DNA from: Myxococcales bacterium
GTDB taxonomy: Bacteria; Myxococcota_A; Bradymonadia; UBA7976; UBA1532
Direction of reading: 5' to 3'
Length of the DNA stretch: 64,000 bases
Assembly: GCA_020633465.1 (NCBI GenBank)
Contig: JACKDN010000006.1
Coordinates: 1-64,000 of the forward strand
The notes under the pieces were generated by a model. That model was not told the origin of the DNA. It searched no databases and saw only the letters and a list, made by a program, of their open reading frames with translations. Shown in pieces: positions 38,611 through 47,747 of this stretch; position 1 is the first letter of the stretch, and the number at the start of each line of letters is the position of its first letter. The translations under genes were made by a program, and so were the position numbers.

Positions 38611-41379
38611 TCAGCCCTGCACGACGGATCGAGCGCGGCTGATGCGCGTGCGCGGCTGCACCTCGCCGCTGTTGTCGAAGTCCATGCCCAGCCACACGAT
38701 GTTCGGCAGCGCCGGGGGCAGCCGCTCGCGCAGCCCCAGCATGACCTCGAAGTGGCCCGTCTCGCCCAGCGACAGGTCGTGCCGCTCGCGCCACACGGGA
38801 TCCGCCGCCGCCTCGTCGGTGTAGAGCGCGAACTGCACCGGCACCTTGCCCGAGAAGGCCTCCTGTCCCTCGAGCAGCACCGCCTCGAAGCGCAGGGCCG
38901 CGGCCGGGCGCCCCTGGTCGACCGGCCCGGCGGCGACCTCGTCGACCTCGGCGTCGCCCTCGTCCTCGTCGTCCTCGTCCTCGTCGCCGCCCAGATCGGT
39001 CCGGACGCCGCCCTCGCCGTCTTCGTCGCCGAAGATCTTCGCCTTCAGCCGGCCGAACAGCCCCTTCTTCTTCGGCTTGAACGTCGAGGCCGGCCGCTTC
39101 TCGGGCTCGGGCTCGGGCTCCGGCGCCTCGAGCGCCTCGAGCGGCGCGTCCCGATCGAGCACCTGCAGCAGGTCGAACTCGTCCTCTTCGGTCCACGCCG
39201 GGTCGTGGGGCGACCGCGGCAGCTCCGGATCCCCGTAGGGCGCGCTCTTCACCGCGTGCCAGATGCGCTTGCACAGCTCGTTCGTCGCGCCCTTGCCCTG
39301 CTCGCTCGTGTGGAACAGCAGGCGCCGGGCGTCGCGCGAGTTGAGGTGGTACAGCACCTCGAGCGCGGCCATCTGCAGGCCCTCGTCGTCCTTGATGGCC
39401 TTGTAGGGGCCCAGCATCGACTTGTGGCCCAGGCTGCCGAGCATCGCGTTCAGGAAGGGCACGTAGCGCACGGCATCCAGGCGCGCGAGGTTCAGCGCCA
39501 CCGCCCGCTTCTCGCGATCCGACGTCGCGTGCCCCTGCCGCACGTGGTTCACCAGGTACAGCCCGAGCGCCTTTTCGCCGCTCCAGCCGATGCGCTCGAT
39601 CACCTCGACGCGCACGGGCACCTCGGGATCGCGCAGGTGGCTCAGCAGCATGTTGCGCAGGGCGTCGCCGGTGAACGGCATCGTCCGGATGACGCTCTTG
39701 CGCACCTCGAGGTCTGGGTGCGCCACCACCTTCTGCAGGAAGATCAGCGTGTCGTCGTTGTCCGGCGACAAGAGCGACAGCGTCACCTCGACCAGCGCCG
39801 AGCCGACCGCCTTCTTGCCCCAGAAGTGGACGTCCTTGCCCAGGATCTCACGCGACAGCGACGCCTTGACGCGCGCGGGCAGCGGCCCGGCCTCCATCAG
39901 CGTCGACACCACCCGCATCAGGCTCGCGGCGCGCTCGTCGTGCTCCTTGTAGCCGTGCGCGTGGTCCAGCCCCTCCTTCACCGCCACCGCGGCCCGCTCG
40001 TCGTCCCCGACGTGGATCAGCGCGGTCAGCGCGGCGTTGTAGGCCTGGTCGACGTCGGTGGTCTGGCACTTGCGCGCCGCCTCGAGGGCCTCGACGGCGG
40101 CCTGCCGCGCCTCGTCCTCGTGCCCCGCCTTCTTCAGCAGCGGCACCACCGAGGCCAGCGCCCGCGCCCGGTAGAAGGGCTCGGTGACGTTGCGCGCCTC
40201 GGCCAGGCCCTCGATGGGATCCTTCTGCGCGACCGACGCCTCGACGCCCTCGAACCCGGCCCCCCGGGCGGCGTCGACGAAGCTCATGTCGCCGCTGACC
40301 ATCGAGATGCGCGTGAAGAAGTCGCGCCCCCGGACCCGGCGCACCTTCTCCAGCCCCTGCGCCAGGCGCAGGAACTCGTCGTCCTCCGGCGTGCCGCCCG
40401 CCTCGGCCAGGTCGAGGAAGTCCTCGCCCACCGCCTGCGCCACCTCGGCCTGATCGAGCTGCACGTCGCTCGGCGCCGGCGTGCCGCTCATCGCGCGCGC
40501 GTGGTCGCGCTCGCGGCGCAGCAGCTGGAACTCGTCGAAGATGTTGCGGGTGACGGTCAACAGCGTGCGCTCGTCGGCCTCGCGCAGGATGTCGTCGGCG
40601 GGATCGAAGTCGGTCTCGATGTCGCCCTTCAGCTCGGCGGCGTACAGCGCGAGCTGGCGCAGGGCCTTCGGGTTCAGCTTGCCGGCGTGCGCCGCCGCGT
40701 GATCGGCGCTGCGGCTCGCGCCCCCGCCCTGGGCCTTCAGGTCGCGCGCCAGCAGGCTGTAGTAGTGCTTCACCGGCCAGGGCACGGGCAGGCGTCGCCC
40801 GATCACCTCGGCGTGGAAGATCAGGTCGATGTGCGGGAAGCTGCCGCGCCGGAACTTCTTGCGCAGCGCCTGCTCTTCCTCGGCGGTCGTCCCCTCGATG
40901 CGCGCGCTGAGAAGCCGCCCGAACTCGATCAGCGTCGACTGATCGACCTCGGCCTCGAGCGTCACCGCCACCAGGTTGCGCTGCTCGAAGGTGCTGGCCA
41001 TGCGCCCGATCAGGGTCATCATGCCGAACTTGCGGCGCACCACCCGCAGGGCCGTCTTGGGATCGAGGAAGGCCTCGGTGCCCTCGCGCTGCACCAGCAG
41101 CTCCTGGGCCGACAGCGGCGCCTCGTGGTACTCGTGCGCCACGATGTCTTCGGTGCCGGTGGACAGCAGGCTCACGAAGGTGACGCGCCGCCCCTCGGGG
41201 CTGCCGAACATCGAGAAGGCGTCGCGCAGGTTGCGGTACACCTCGCCGCGCTCGGTCGACGCCTCGGGGTGATCGGGGATCCACGTCTTGAACAGGCTGG
41301 CCGAGGCCTTGCGCAGCAGGCTCTTCTCCTTCTCCTGCGCCGACCGCCAGTCGCTGGCATGTGTCTGATTGGGATCCAT
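38611..41379 (-). CDS. large HEAT-repeat protein
   Basis: A 922-residue cytosolic protein of unknown function. Residues about 40-220 form a distinctive N-terminal domain (FVSLLSTGTEDIVAHEYHEA, LRVVRRKFGMMTLIGRMAST, GRLLSARIEGTTAEEEQALR). Middle regions are TPR/HEAT-type helical pairs, for example DLEVRKSVIRTMPFTGDALR and DPEVPVRVEVIERIGWSGEK, followed by an acidic, low-complexity linker near 770-800 and a C-terminal beta domain ending near ARSVVQG. No enzymatic motif is visible. It lies opposite the kynureninase-like gene and near a second HEAT protein, hinting at a shared scaffold role. Confidence 0.75.
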   Translation of the reverse strand: MDPNQTHASDWRSAQEKEKSLLRKASASLFKTWIPDHPEASTERGEVYRNLRDAFSMFGSPEGRRVTFVSLLSTGTEDIVAHEYHEAPLSAQELLVQREGTEAFLDPKTALRVVRRKFGMMTLIGRMASTFEQRNLVAVTLEAEVDQSTLIEFGRLLSARIEGTTAEEEQALRKKFRRGSFPHIDLIFHAEVIGRRLPVPWPVKHYYSLLARDLKAQGGGASRSADHAAAHAGKLNPKALRQLALYAAELKGDIETDFDPADDILREADERTLLTVTRNIFDEFQLLRRERDHARAMSGTPAPSDVQLDQAEVAQAVGEDFLDLAEAGGTPEDDEFLRLAQGLEKVRRVRGRDFFTRISMVSGDMSFVDAARGAGFEGVEASVAQKDPIEGLAEARNVTEPFYRARALASVVPLLKKAGHEDEARQAAVEALEAARKCQTTDVDQAYNAALTALIHVGDDERAAVAVKEGLDHAHGYKEHDERAASLMRVVSTLMEAGPLPARVKASLSREILGKDVHFWGKKAVGSALVEVTLSLLSPDNDDTLIFLQKVVAHPDLEVRKSVIRTMPFTGDALRNMLLSHLRDPEVPVRVEVIERIGWSGEKALGLYLVNHVRQGHATSDREKRAVALNLARLDAVRYVPFLNAMLGSLGHKSMLGPYKAIKDDEGLQMAALEVLYHLNSRDARRLLFHTSEQGKGATNELCKRIWHAVKSAPYGDPELPRSPHDPAWTEEDEFDLLQVLDRDAPLEALEAPEPEPEPEKRPASTFKPKKKGLFGRLKAKIFGDEDGEGGVRTDLGGDEDEDDEDEGDAEVDEVAAGPVDQGRPAAALRFEAVLLEGQEAFSGKVPVQFALYTDEAAADPVWRERHDLSLGETGHFEVMLGLRERLPPALPNIVWLGMDFDNSGEVQPRTRISRARSVVQG

Positions 41380-41468
41380 CGCGCCCCCCTCCCGGTGCTG
41401 CGCATCAACCTACCCAGCGGCGCGCGCGCGCGCCAGACTGCCCGTTCGACCCCGGCCTCGGAGCGATC

Positions 41469-42647
41469 ATGTTCGCCGATCCACCCATCGACCCGGTCGC
41501 CCTCGCCCACCACTACCGCGCCTTCGCCCAGCCCGGGCGCGTGCTGTTGACCGGGCACTCGCACCAGGCCTGGCCCGACGTCGCCCGCGCCGCGGTGCTC
41601 GAGGCCTTCGACGACGCGGCCGCCCACGTCGACGACAAGTGGACGCGCGCCGCGGCCAAGGCCGACGCGATGCGCGCCGCCATCGGTCGCGCCACCGGCG
41701 CCCGCCCCGCCGACCTGGCCCTGGCCCCCAACACCCACGAGCTGGTCACCCGCTTCCTGTCCGCCCTCGACTGGTCGAAGCGCCGCCACGTCGTCACCAC
41801 CGACGGTGAGTTCCACTCCCTGCGCCGCCAGCTCGCCCGCCTCGAGGAGACCGGCGTCGAGGTCACCTGGGTGCCCGCCGCCCCCGTGTCGACCCTGGCC
41901 GAGCGCCTCGCCGCGGCCGTCCGCCCGGACACCGCCGCGCTGATGGCCTCGACGGTGCTCTTCCGCACGGCCGCCGTCGTCCCGCACCTGCGCGCCGCCG
42001 TCGAGGCCGCCCAGCGCGTGGGCGCCGAGGTGCTGCTCGACGCCTACCACGCCTTCATGACGGTGCCCTTCCACCTGGCCGATCTGGGGCCCGACCCGAT
42101 CTTCGTCGTCGCCGGCGGCTACAAATACGCCCAGTGGGGCGAGGGCTGCTGCTGGATGCGCGTACCGCCCGACTGCGCCCTGCGCCCGATCGACACGGGC
42201 TGGTTCGCCGAGTTCGCCACGCTGGCCGAGGCGCCGCCGGGCAAGGTGCCCTACGGCCGGGCCGGCGCCGAGCGCTTCGCGGGCAGCACCTACGACCCCA
42301 CCAGCCACTACCGCGCGGCGGCCGTGGCCGCCTTCTTCGACCACCACGGCCTGACCGTCCACCGCCTGCGCCAGCAGTCCCTGCTGCAGACCCAACGCCT
42401 GATCGAGGCGCTGCCCGATCTGCGCCTGCTGACCCCCGAGGCGCCCGCCGAGCGCGGCGGCTTCGTCGCCTTCGAGGTGCCGGACGCGGGCCACGTCGTC
42501 GAGCACCTGCGCCGCCGCGGCATCTTCGTCGACGCCCGCGGCGACGTGCTGCGGCTCGGCCCCGCGCCCTACGTCGACGACGACGCCCTCGACGCCGCCG
42601 CCGACCACGTCCGCGCCGTCGTCCGCGAGAACGCCGCCTCGAATTGA
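41469..42647 (+). CDS. kynureninase-like class V aminotransferase-fold enzyme
   Basis: A 392-residue PLP enzyme. The start at 41469 removes an upstream in-frame extension that overlaps the divergent HEAT gene. Features are LLTGHSHQAWPDVARAAVLE, LALAPNTHELVTRFLSAL, DAYHAFMTVPFHLADL and VAGGYKYAQWGEGCCWM, the last carrying the PLP-binding Lys in the GYKY context of kynureninases. Kynureninase cleaves kynurenine or hydroxykynurenine in tryptophan breakdown, but close relatives act on other substrates and no other pathway genes are nearby. Length is a little short for kynureninase (about 410-420). Confidence 0.8.
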   Translation: MFADPPIDPVALAHHYRAFAQPGRVLLTGHSHQAWPDVARAAVLEAFDDAAAHVDDKWTRAAAKADAMRAAIGRATGARPADLALAPNTHELVTRFLSALDWSKRRHVVTTDGEFHSLRRQLARLEETGVEVTWVPAAPVSTLAERLAAAVRPDTAALMASTVLFRTAAVVPHLRAAVEAAQRVGAEVLLDAYHAFMTVPFHLADLGPDPIFVVAGGYKYAQWGEGCCWMRVPPDCALRPIDTGWFAEFATLAEAPPGKVPYGRAGAERFAGSTYDPTSHYRAAAVAAFFDHHGLTVHRLRQQSLLQTQRLIEALPDLRLLTPEAPAERGGFVAFEVPDAGHVVEHLRRRGIFVDARGDVLRLGPAPYVDDDALDAAADHVRAVVRENAASN

Positions 42648-42659
42648 GGGGCGTTCTCG
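42626..42659 (+). terminator. terminator-like hairpin across the kynureninase-like stop codon
   Basis: CGAGAACGCC (42626-42635) pairs with GGCGTTCTCG (42650-42659), and inside them CCTC (42637-42640) pairs with GAGG (42646-42649) around GAATT. The result is a 14-bp stem with one bulged base, overlapping the TGA at 42645-42647. No T-run follows, as is usual in such GC-rich genomes. Confidence 0.55.
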
Positions 42660-42767
42660 TCCGCGGACGGGCTGTGTTAGGCTGCCCTCGGATCGCACCG
42701 CACGGCGGGCACGCGCGATTCGCCGACCTCGGGGGGCGGCGGGGCAGCGCGCGACGGAGGCACTGAG

Positions 42768-45699
42768 GTGGCCCAAGCGACCTCGGACGAGGGAAGTGTC
42801 GGCAAGCAGGTCCGCGACGTCCTGAAGAAGGTGCGCGACGCGGCCGCGCTGTATCCCGACGAGGCCGAGCGCTTCGCCGAGGCGCTCGAGGGCGTCACGC
42901 GCGCGCTGCGCGCCGTGACCGGCGAGTTCGGCGATCTCGAGCTCACCGTCTCGACCAACCGCATCCTGGTGGGCGAAGAGGAGTGCTACAAGTCCGAGGC
43001 GCGGGACAACAACCTCGCCTTCGACCTGTTCAGTCAGGGCCTGCGCCGCCTGATCTTCAAGCCCGGCGTCGAGACGAACGAGGTCGAGAGCTTCGTCGTC
43101 AACCTCGCGCGCAGCCGCGACGACGACGATCTCGACGAGGACTTCGTCGGCAACCTGTGGCGGGACTCGCTCGAGAACATCCGCTACCTGGCCATCGATA
43201 CCTTCACCGACAAGATCTTCATGGCCGAGGAGCGCTTCGTCGCGCTCTTCCGCGAGATCGTCGACGACGTCGTGCCCGGCCTCGTCGAGCTGCCCGAGGA
43301 CGACGCCGCCGACCGCCAGCCCCGCACGCGCACCGAGCTCGACGGGGTGGACGCCGTCGAGCAGGCCGAGAACGCGCATCGCAAGCTGCGGCACCCCCTC
43401 GAGGACGAGGCGGTGGCCGTCGCCGGGACGATCGAGGCCGCCGAGCAGCCGCGCGCCGCCTACGACCACCTCGTGCACCTGCTGGCCTGCCTGGTGGTGA
43501 AGGAGCCCTCGCCGCTGCCCGCCGACGAGCTGCCCGAGCTGGTGGTGCGGGCCCTGGGCGGCTACCTGCGCGCGAAGGACTGGGAGGGCTTCGCGATCGC
43601 CGCGCGCACGCTGCAGACCATGGCGCGCGACGGCGGCTTCGCCCCCACCCTGGCCGACCGCCTGCTGACGCTCGAGCAGACCGTGGCGGGCGAGCGCCTC
43701 GTCGAGCTGGTCGCCCGGGCCATCGATCCCGACGAGACCGACTTCTACGCCTGGGCCCGCTGGCACTTCGTCGACGCCGACGTGCTGACCGCGCCCGATC
43801 TGCTGGGCGTCATCAACCGGGTGCGGCGGCCCGCCGGCGCCGACTTCCTCAAGGATCTGCTGCGCCGGCAGTCGACGACCTCGCTCGACCCCTGGGCCGA
43901 GCGCCTGCGCGATCCGAACCCCGGCGTCGTGCTCGAGGTGCTCGAGGTCATCCTGGGCTCGGATCTCGGCGGGCAGGCGCGGGCGCTGCTGCTCGAGGTG
44001 CTGCACCACGAGGCGCCCGAGGTGCGCGCGCGCGCCGTCGAGGGCATGGCCGGGTCGTACGACCTGCAGGCCCGCGAGGCGCTGCTGCCCCTGCTGCGCG
44101 ATCCCGCCCCCGCCGTGCGCCAGGCCGCCCTCACCCGCTTCTCGGCCGCGCGCGATCGCTCGGTCGCCCCCTACATCGCCCAGACCATCAAGGCCCCGGC
44201 CTTCTACGGCTACGACGAGGACGAGCAGCGCCGGTTCTTCGAGGCGCTCGCCCGCCTCGGCGGGGACAAGTTCCTGGCCATCTTCCGGGACGCCCTGCGC
44301 CTCGAGGACACCGGCGGCGCGGGCCTCGGCCGCCTGTTCAAGCGCGGCTCGGACACCCTGGCCGACGATCCCACCCGCCGCGGCGCGATCAGCGGCCTGG
44401 GCATCGTGGGCAACCGCGACGCGCTGGCGCTGATCAACGAGGTCAAGGCGCGCGCCGACCTCGCGCTGGGTGGGCACTGCGACATCGTGATGCGCCTCGC
44501 GGCGCGCGGCGAGGCCGACCGCGACGGCGTGCCCGCCGACGAGGCCCCGGACGCCGAGCAGGACGGCCCGCTCGAGGACGTGGAGATCGGCCGCGAGCGC
44601 ATGGGCGACGCGCTGATCTTCGAGCCCTCGGCGTTGCAGGTGCGGCCGCCGCCCCGCCCCCGCCCGTCGCCGGTCGAGCAGGCCGCGCGCGAGAAGAAGT
44701 CGAAGACGGTCGACGTGCGGCGCGCCGAGGACGTGCCGATCAGCGAGCGCCCGCTGCTGTCCGAGGGCGAGGTGTTCCTGCCGATGGATCACCGGCAGCT
44801 GAAGGCCGAGCCCGCGCTGAGCGAGGGCGGGCGCTTCCGGGTGACCAGCCCGCGCGCGGCGTTGGTGGGCGTGGCCGACGAGACCGAGGCGGCGCCGCGG
44901 GTGGTCGAGGCGCCCAAGCAGGTGGTGCCGGTGCGCATCGTCGAGCGCGCGGCGCCGCGCATCCACGACGAGCTGACGCACAACCCGGACGCCAGCCTCG
45001 AGGACATCCTGCGCGGCTACCTGACCGCCGAGAACAAGCCGAGCGCGCCGCCGCCGCCGCCGCCGCGCCCCAGCGCCGCGCCGCCGCCGCCCATCCCGAA
45101 CGTGGGGACGTCGCCCGCCGCCGCGCCGAGGGCCAGCGCGCCCCCGCGGGGCCAGCGCTTCGCCCCAGGTCGGCGCCACGCCGCCGCCGCCCCTGGGCGC
45201 GCGCAGCGCGCCCCCGCCCGTCCTGACGCCCCGCCGGACCTGGGCGCGCCGCCCGACCTGGGCGCGCCGCCCGACTTCGGCGCCCCCGGACCTGGGCGCG
45301 CCGCCCGACTTCGACGCGCCGCCCGACTTCGACGCGCCGCCCGACTTCGGCGCGGCGCCCGATCTCGACCTGGCCGCGCCGCCCGGCTTCGACGCGCCGC
45401 CCGGCTTCGACGCGCCGCCCGACTTCGACGCGCCGCCCGATCTCGACGCGCCGCCCGATCTCGACGCGCCGCCCGACTTCGATCTGTCCGCGCCCCCCGA
45501 CTTCGAGCCCCCGTCGGTCGAGGCCCCGCCCCCGCCGACCGCGCCGCCTCCGCCCCGCCGCCCGCTGGCCCCGCCGCCGGTGCCCGGCCGGACGCCGCCG
45601 CCGACGCCCCCCGCGGCCGAGGCCGAGTCCGATCCGCCCGCGGGCCGCTCGGTCGACAGCCTGCTGCGCGACTTCCTCGATCTGGATCTGGGGGACTGA
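42768..45699 (+). CDS. HEAT-repeat protein with Pro-rich PPDF repeat tail (frameshift)
   Basis: About 975 residues. The N-terminal region (LELTVSTNRILVGEEECYK, NLAFDLFSQGLRRLIFKPGV) is a domain type also echoed in the following gene. HEAT repeats fill the middle (APEVRARAVEGMAGSYDLQA, DPAPAVRQAALTRFSAARD). A Pro-rich tail holds about a dozen APPDFD/APPDLG units and ends SLLRDFLDLDLGD. The frame shifts at a five-C run (45283-45287); one fewer C continues the repeat exactly. A second, compensating pair near 45165 and 45226 is likely, because the frame there reads Arg/Ala-rich. It is cytosolic, with no enzyme motif. The next gene begins one base after its stop. Confidence 0.8.
45236..45500 (+). 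repeat. tandem coding repeat, about 18-bp unit
   Basis: Repeats of roughly GCGCCGCCCGACTTCGAC, with DLG, FGA and GFD variants, encode PPDF/PPDL hexads. They lie in the tail of the HEAT protein and contain one probable one-base insertion. Such arrays change in copy number readily and are prone to assembly error. Confidence 0.75.
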
Positions 45700-45700
45700 C

Positions 45701-47170
45701 GTGTCGACGCCGAAGGAGGCCCACGACCGCATCCAGCGCGCCGGCAAGGGGCTGCTCATCTACGCGTTCTCGCTGATGAAGACCGGCGAGGCGCACGAGA
45801 TGAACAACGAGGCCTGGCTGCGCCCCATCGAGAAGATGCTCGACGCCCTGGGCGAGCTGATCCAGCTCGAGCGCCAGGCGATCACCATCGTGGTGCACGA
45901 GGGCATCGCGAAGGTGAACAGCCACGCCCTGTGGCTGGACAAGGGCGCCGTCGAGCAGGCCAACGAGCTCGAGCAGTGGCTGGCGCGCCGCGAGGCCGGC
46001 GGCATCATCTTCAAGCAGAAGCCCAAAGACCCCGAGATCCGGCAGTTCTTCTCGCAGTTCGCGCGCTTCCGCGCCCCCGAGGGCACCAAGGATCAGATGA
46101 AGGCGCTGGCCGAGGCCATCGAGGCCGCCGGCGTCACGAACATGAAGCTCGCGCCGCAGCCCCTGGCGCTCGACGGCGTGGGCACCGGCGTGCGCGGCGT
46201 CGCGACGCTGTGGCATTACGCGAAGTCGGCGGCGGCGATGAGCGAGGTGCTGCGCCTGGTGCCGGTCGAGGTGCGGTCGGCGCGCCGCATCGCGCAGGAG
46301 CTGGTCGACACCTGCACCGTCGAGCAGGACCTGCTGTGCGCGATGCCCCTCCTGGCCAGCGGCGACGAGCCCTACCGCCGGGCGGTGGACGTGGCGGTCC
46401 TGGTGGCCGCCACCGCGCGCGGCCTGGGCCTGTCGCGCACCGAGTGCGCCGATCTCACCACGCTGGCGCTGCTGCACGTCGAGGGGCACGCCTACGCCAA
46501 CCCCGATCCCACCGAGTTCACCGTGCCCGAGGCGGTCGGCGTGCTGGCGGTGCGCCAGCTGGCCGAGGCGACGCGCGTGACGCCGCCGCTCGCCCTGCGC
46601 GTCGCGGCCAGCCTCGAGTGGGCCATCGGGCCGACCAGCAGCGGCCCGCCCTACCTGGCCGGCCCCCCTCAGCCCATCGCGCCCAGCCAGCTGATCGCGC
46701 TGGCGTCGGCGTACCTGAACCAGGTGCGCGGCGACGGCAAGCGTCCGGCCCAGTCGCCGCTGAAGGTGGGCCTGCAGCTGCTGAGCGCGCCGCCCTCGCA
46801 CCTCGATCCGTCGCTGGTGCGCTGCTTCGTCGCGACGATGGGCCTGCTGCCGGTGAGCACGATCGTCGAGCTGCACAACGGCGATCTGGGGGTGGTGGCC
46901 GACGTCGACCACCTGCGCGGCCGCAAGGTGTACGGGGCCAGCCCGGCGCCGGTCAGCGCCCGGCGGCACATCGTCGTCGAGCGCATGCGGACGCGCGCCG
47001 GGCAGGTGGTGCCGGAGCGCAAGGCGCGGGTGCAGCTGGGCGAGGACGACGGACAGGGCGGCGAGTGGACGGTGCACCGGACGCTCGCGCGCGACGGACT
47101 GGAGGATCTGGTGCTGCGCGCGCTGATCCGCCGGCCGTCCACCGTGGTGGCGCAGATGGGGTTGAGGTGA
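45701..47170 (+). CDS. degenerate HD-domain (HD-GYP-like) protein
   Basis: A 489-residue cytosolic protein, GTG start. The N-terminal third (ITIVVHEGIAKVNSHALWLD, IIFKQKPKDPEIRQFFSQFA) parallels the N-terminal domain of the upstream HEAT protein. The middle has the helical layout of an HD-GYP domain: DLLCAMPLLASGDEPYRRAV and the ALLHVEGH segment sits where HD(I/V)GK is expected, so the metal-binding HD pair is lost. The C-terminal part (TIVELHNGDLGVVADVDHLR, RRHIVVERMRT) matches the end of HD-GYP/HDOD-type proteins. It is probably a non-enzymatic signalling or binding partner of the HEAT protein. Confidence 0.65.
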   Translation: MSTPKEAHDRIQRAGKGLLIYAFSLMKTGEAHEMNNEAWLRPIEKMLDALGELIQLERQAITIVVHEGIAKVNSHALWLDKGAVEQANELEQWLARREAGGIIFKQKPKDPEIRQFFSQFARFRAPEGTKDQMKALAEAIEAAGVTNMKLAPQPLALDGVGTGVRGVATLWHYAKSAAAMSEVLRLVPVEVRSARRIAQELVDTCTVEQDLLCAMPLLASGDEPYRRAVDVAVLVAATARGLGLSRTECADLTTLALLHVEGHAYANPDPTEFTVPEAVGVLAVRQLAEATRVTPPLALRVAASLEWAIGPTSSGPPYLAGPPQPIAPSQLIALASAYLNQVRGDGKRPAQSPLKVGLQLLSAPPSHLDPSLVRCFVATMGLLPVSTIVELHNGDLGVVADVDHLRGRKVYGASPAPVSARRHIVVERMRTRAGQVVPERKARVQLGEDDGQGGEWTVHRTLARDGLEDLVLRALIRRPSTVVAQMGLR

Positions 47171-47174
47171 GACC

Positions 47175-47729
47175 GTGAGCGACTTCTCGACCGCGCCGGG
47201 CGCCCTGATCGCCGTCCCGCAGCTGCAGGATCCGAACTTCCATCGCTCGGTGGTGGTGATGATCCAGCACGACGCGGACGGCGCGCTGGGGCTGGTCGTC
47301 AACCACCCCACCCACCACGGCTGCCGCGACGTCGCGGCCGGCTTCGGCCTGCCCTGGCCCGGCGGCGACAGCGGCCGCCTGCGCCGCGGCGGCCCGGTCG
47401 AGCCGCAGTCGCTGTGGATGCTGCACGACGACGGCTGGGGCTTCGACGAGACCATGCGGGTGGCCGACGGCGTCAGCGTCAGCCGCAGCCGCGAGGCGCT
47501 GACCCGCATGTGCCAGGGCGGCGAGGATCACCTGCGCCTGCTGGTGGGCTACGCCGGCTGGGGGCCGGGACAGCTCGAGCGCGAGATCGCCGCCGGCTCG
47601 TGGATCGTCGCCGAGACGACCGCCTCGATGGTGTTCTCGTGGCCCGCCGACGAGGTCTGGTCGCGCGCGCTGTCGCAGCTGGGCATCGATCCCGCCCACC
47701 TCGTCGAGAGCGCCGGCATGGTGCAGTGA
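47175..47729 (+). CDS. YqgE/AlgH family protein
   Basis: A 184-residue member of the YqgE/AlgH (DUF179) family. Typical segments are APGALIAVPQLQDPNFHRSV, GALGLVVNHPT, GGPVEPQSLWMLHDD and RLLVGYAGWGPGQLEREIAA. Its biochemical role is unknown; AlgH influences alginate in Pseudomonas. The GTG start is 5 bases after the preceding gene. It converges with the metal-efflux operon, ending 18 bases from the end of cusA. Confidence 0.95.
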   Translation: MSDFSTAPGALIAVPQLQDPNFHRSVVVMIQHDADGALGLVVNHPTHHGCRDVAAGFGLPWPGGDSGRLRRGGPVEPQSLWMLHDDGWGFDETMRVADGVSVSRSREALTRMCQGGEDHLRLLVGYAGWGPGQLEREIAAGSWIVAETTASMVFSWPADEVWSRALSQLGIDPAHLVESAGMVQ

Positions 47730-47747
47730 GCCCGCGCGGCGTGGCCC

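Noticed and set aside
45236..45500. CRISPR-like array
   Set aside because: Contiguous coding repeats without spacers.
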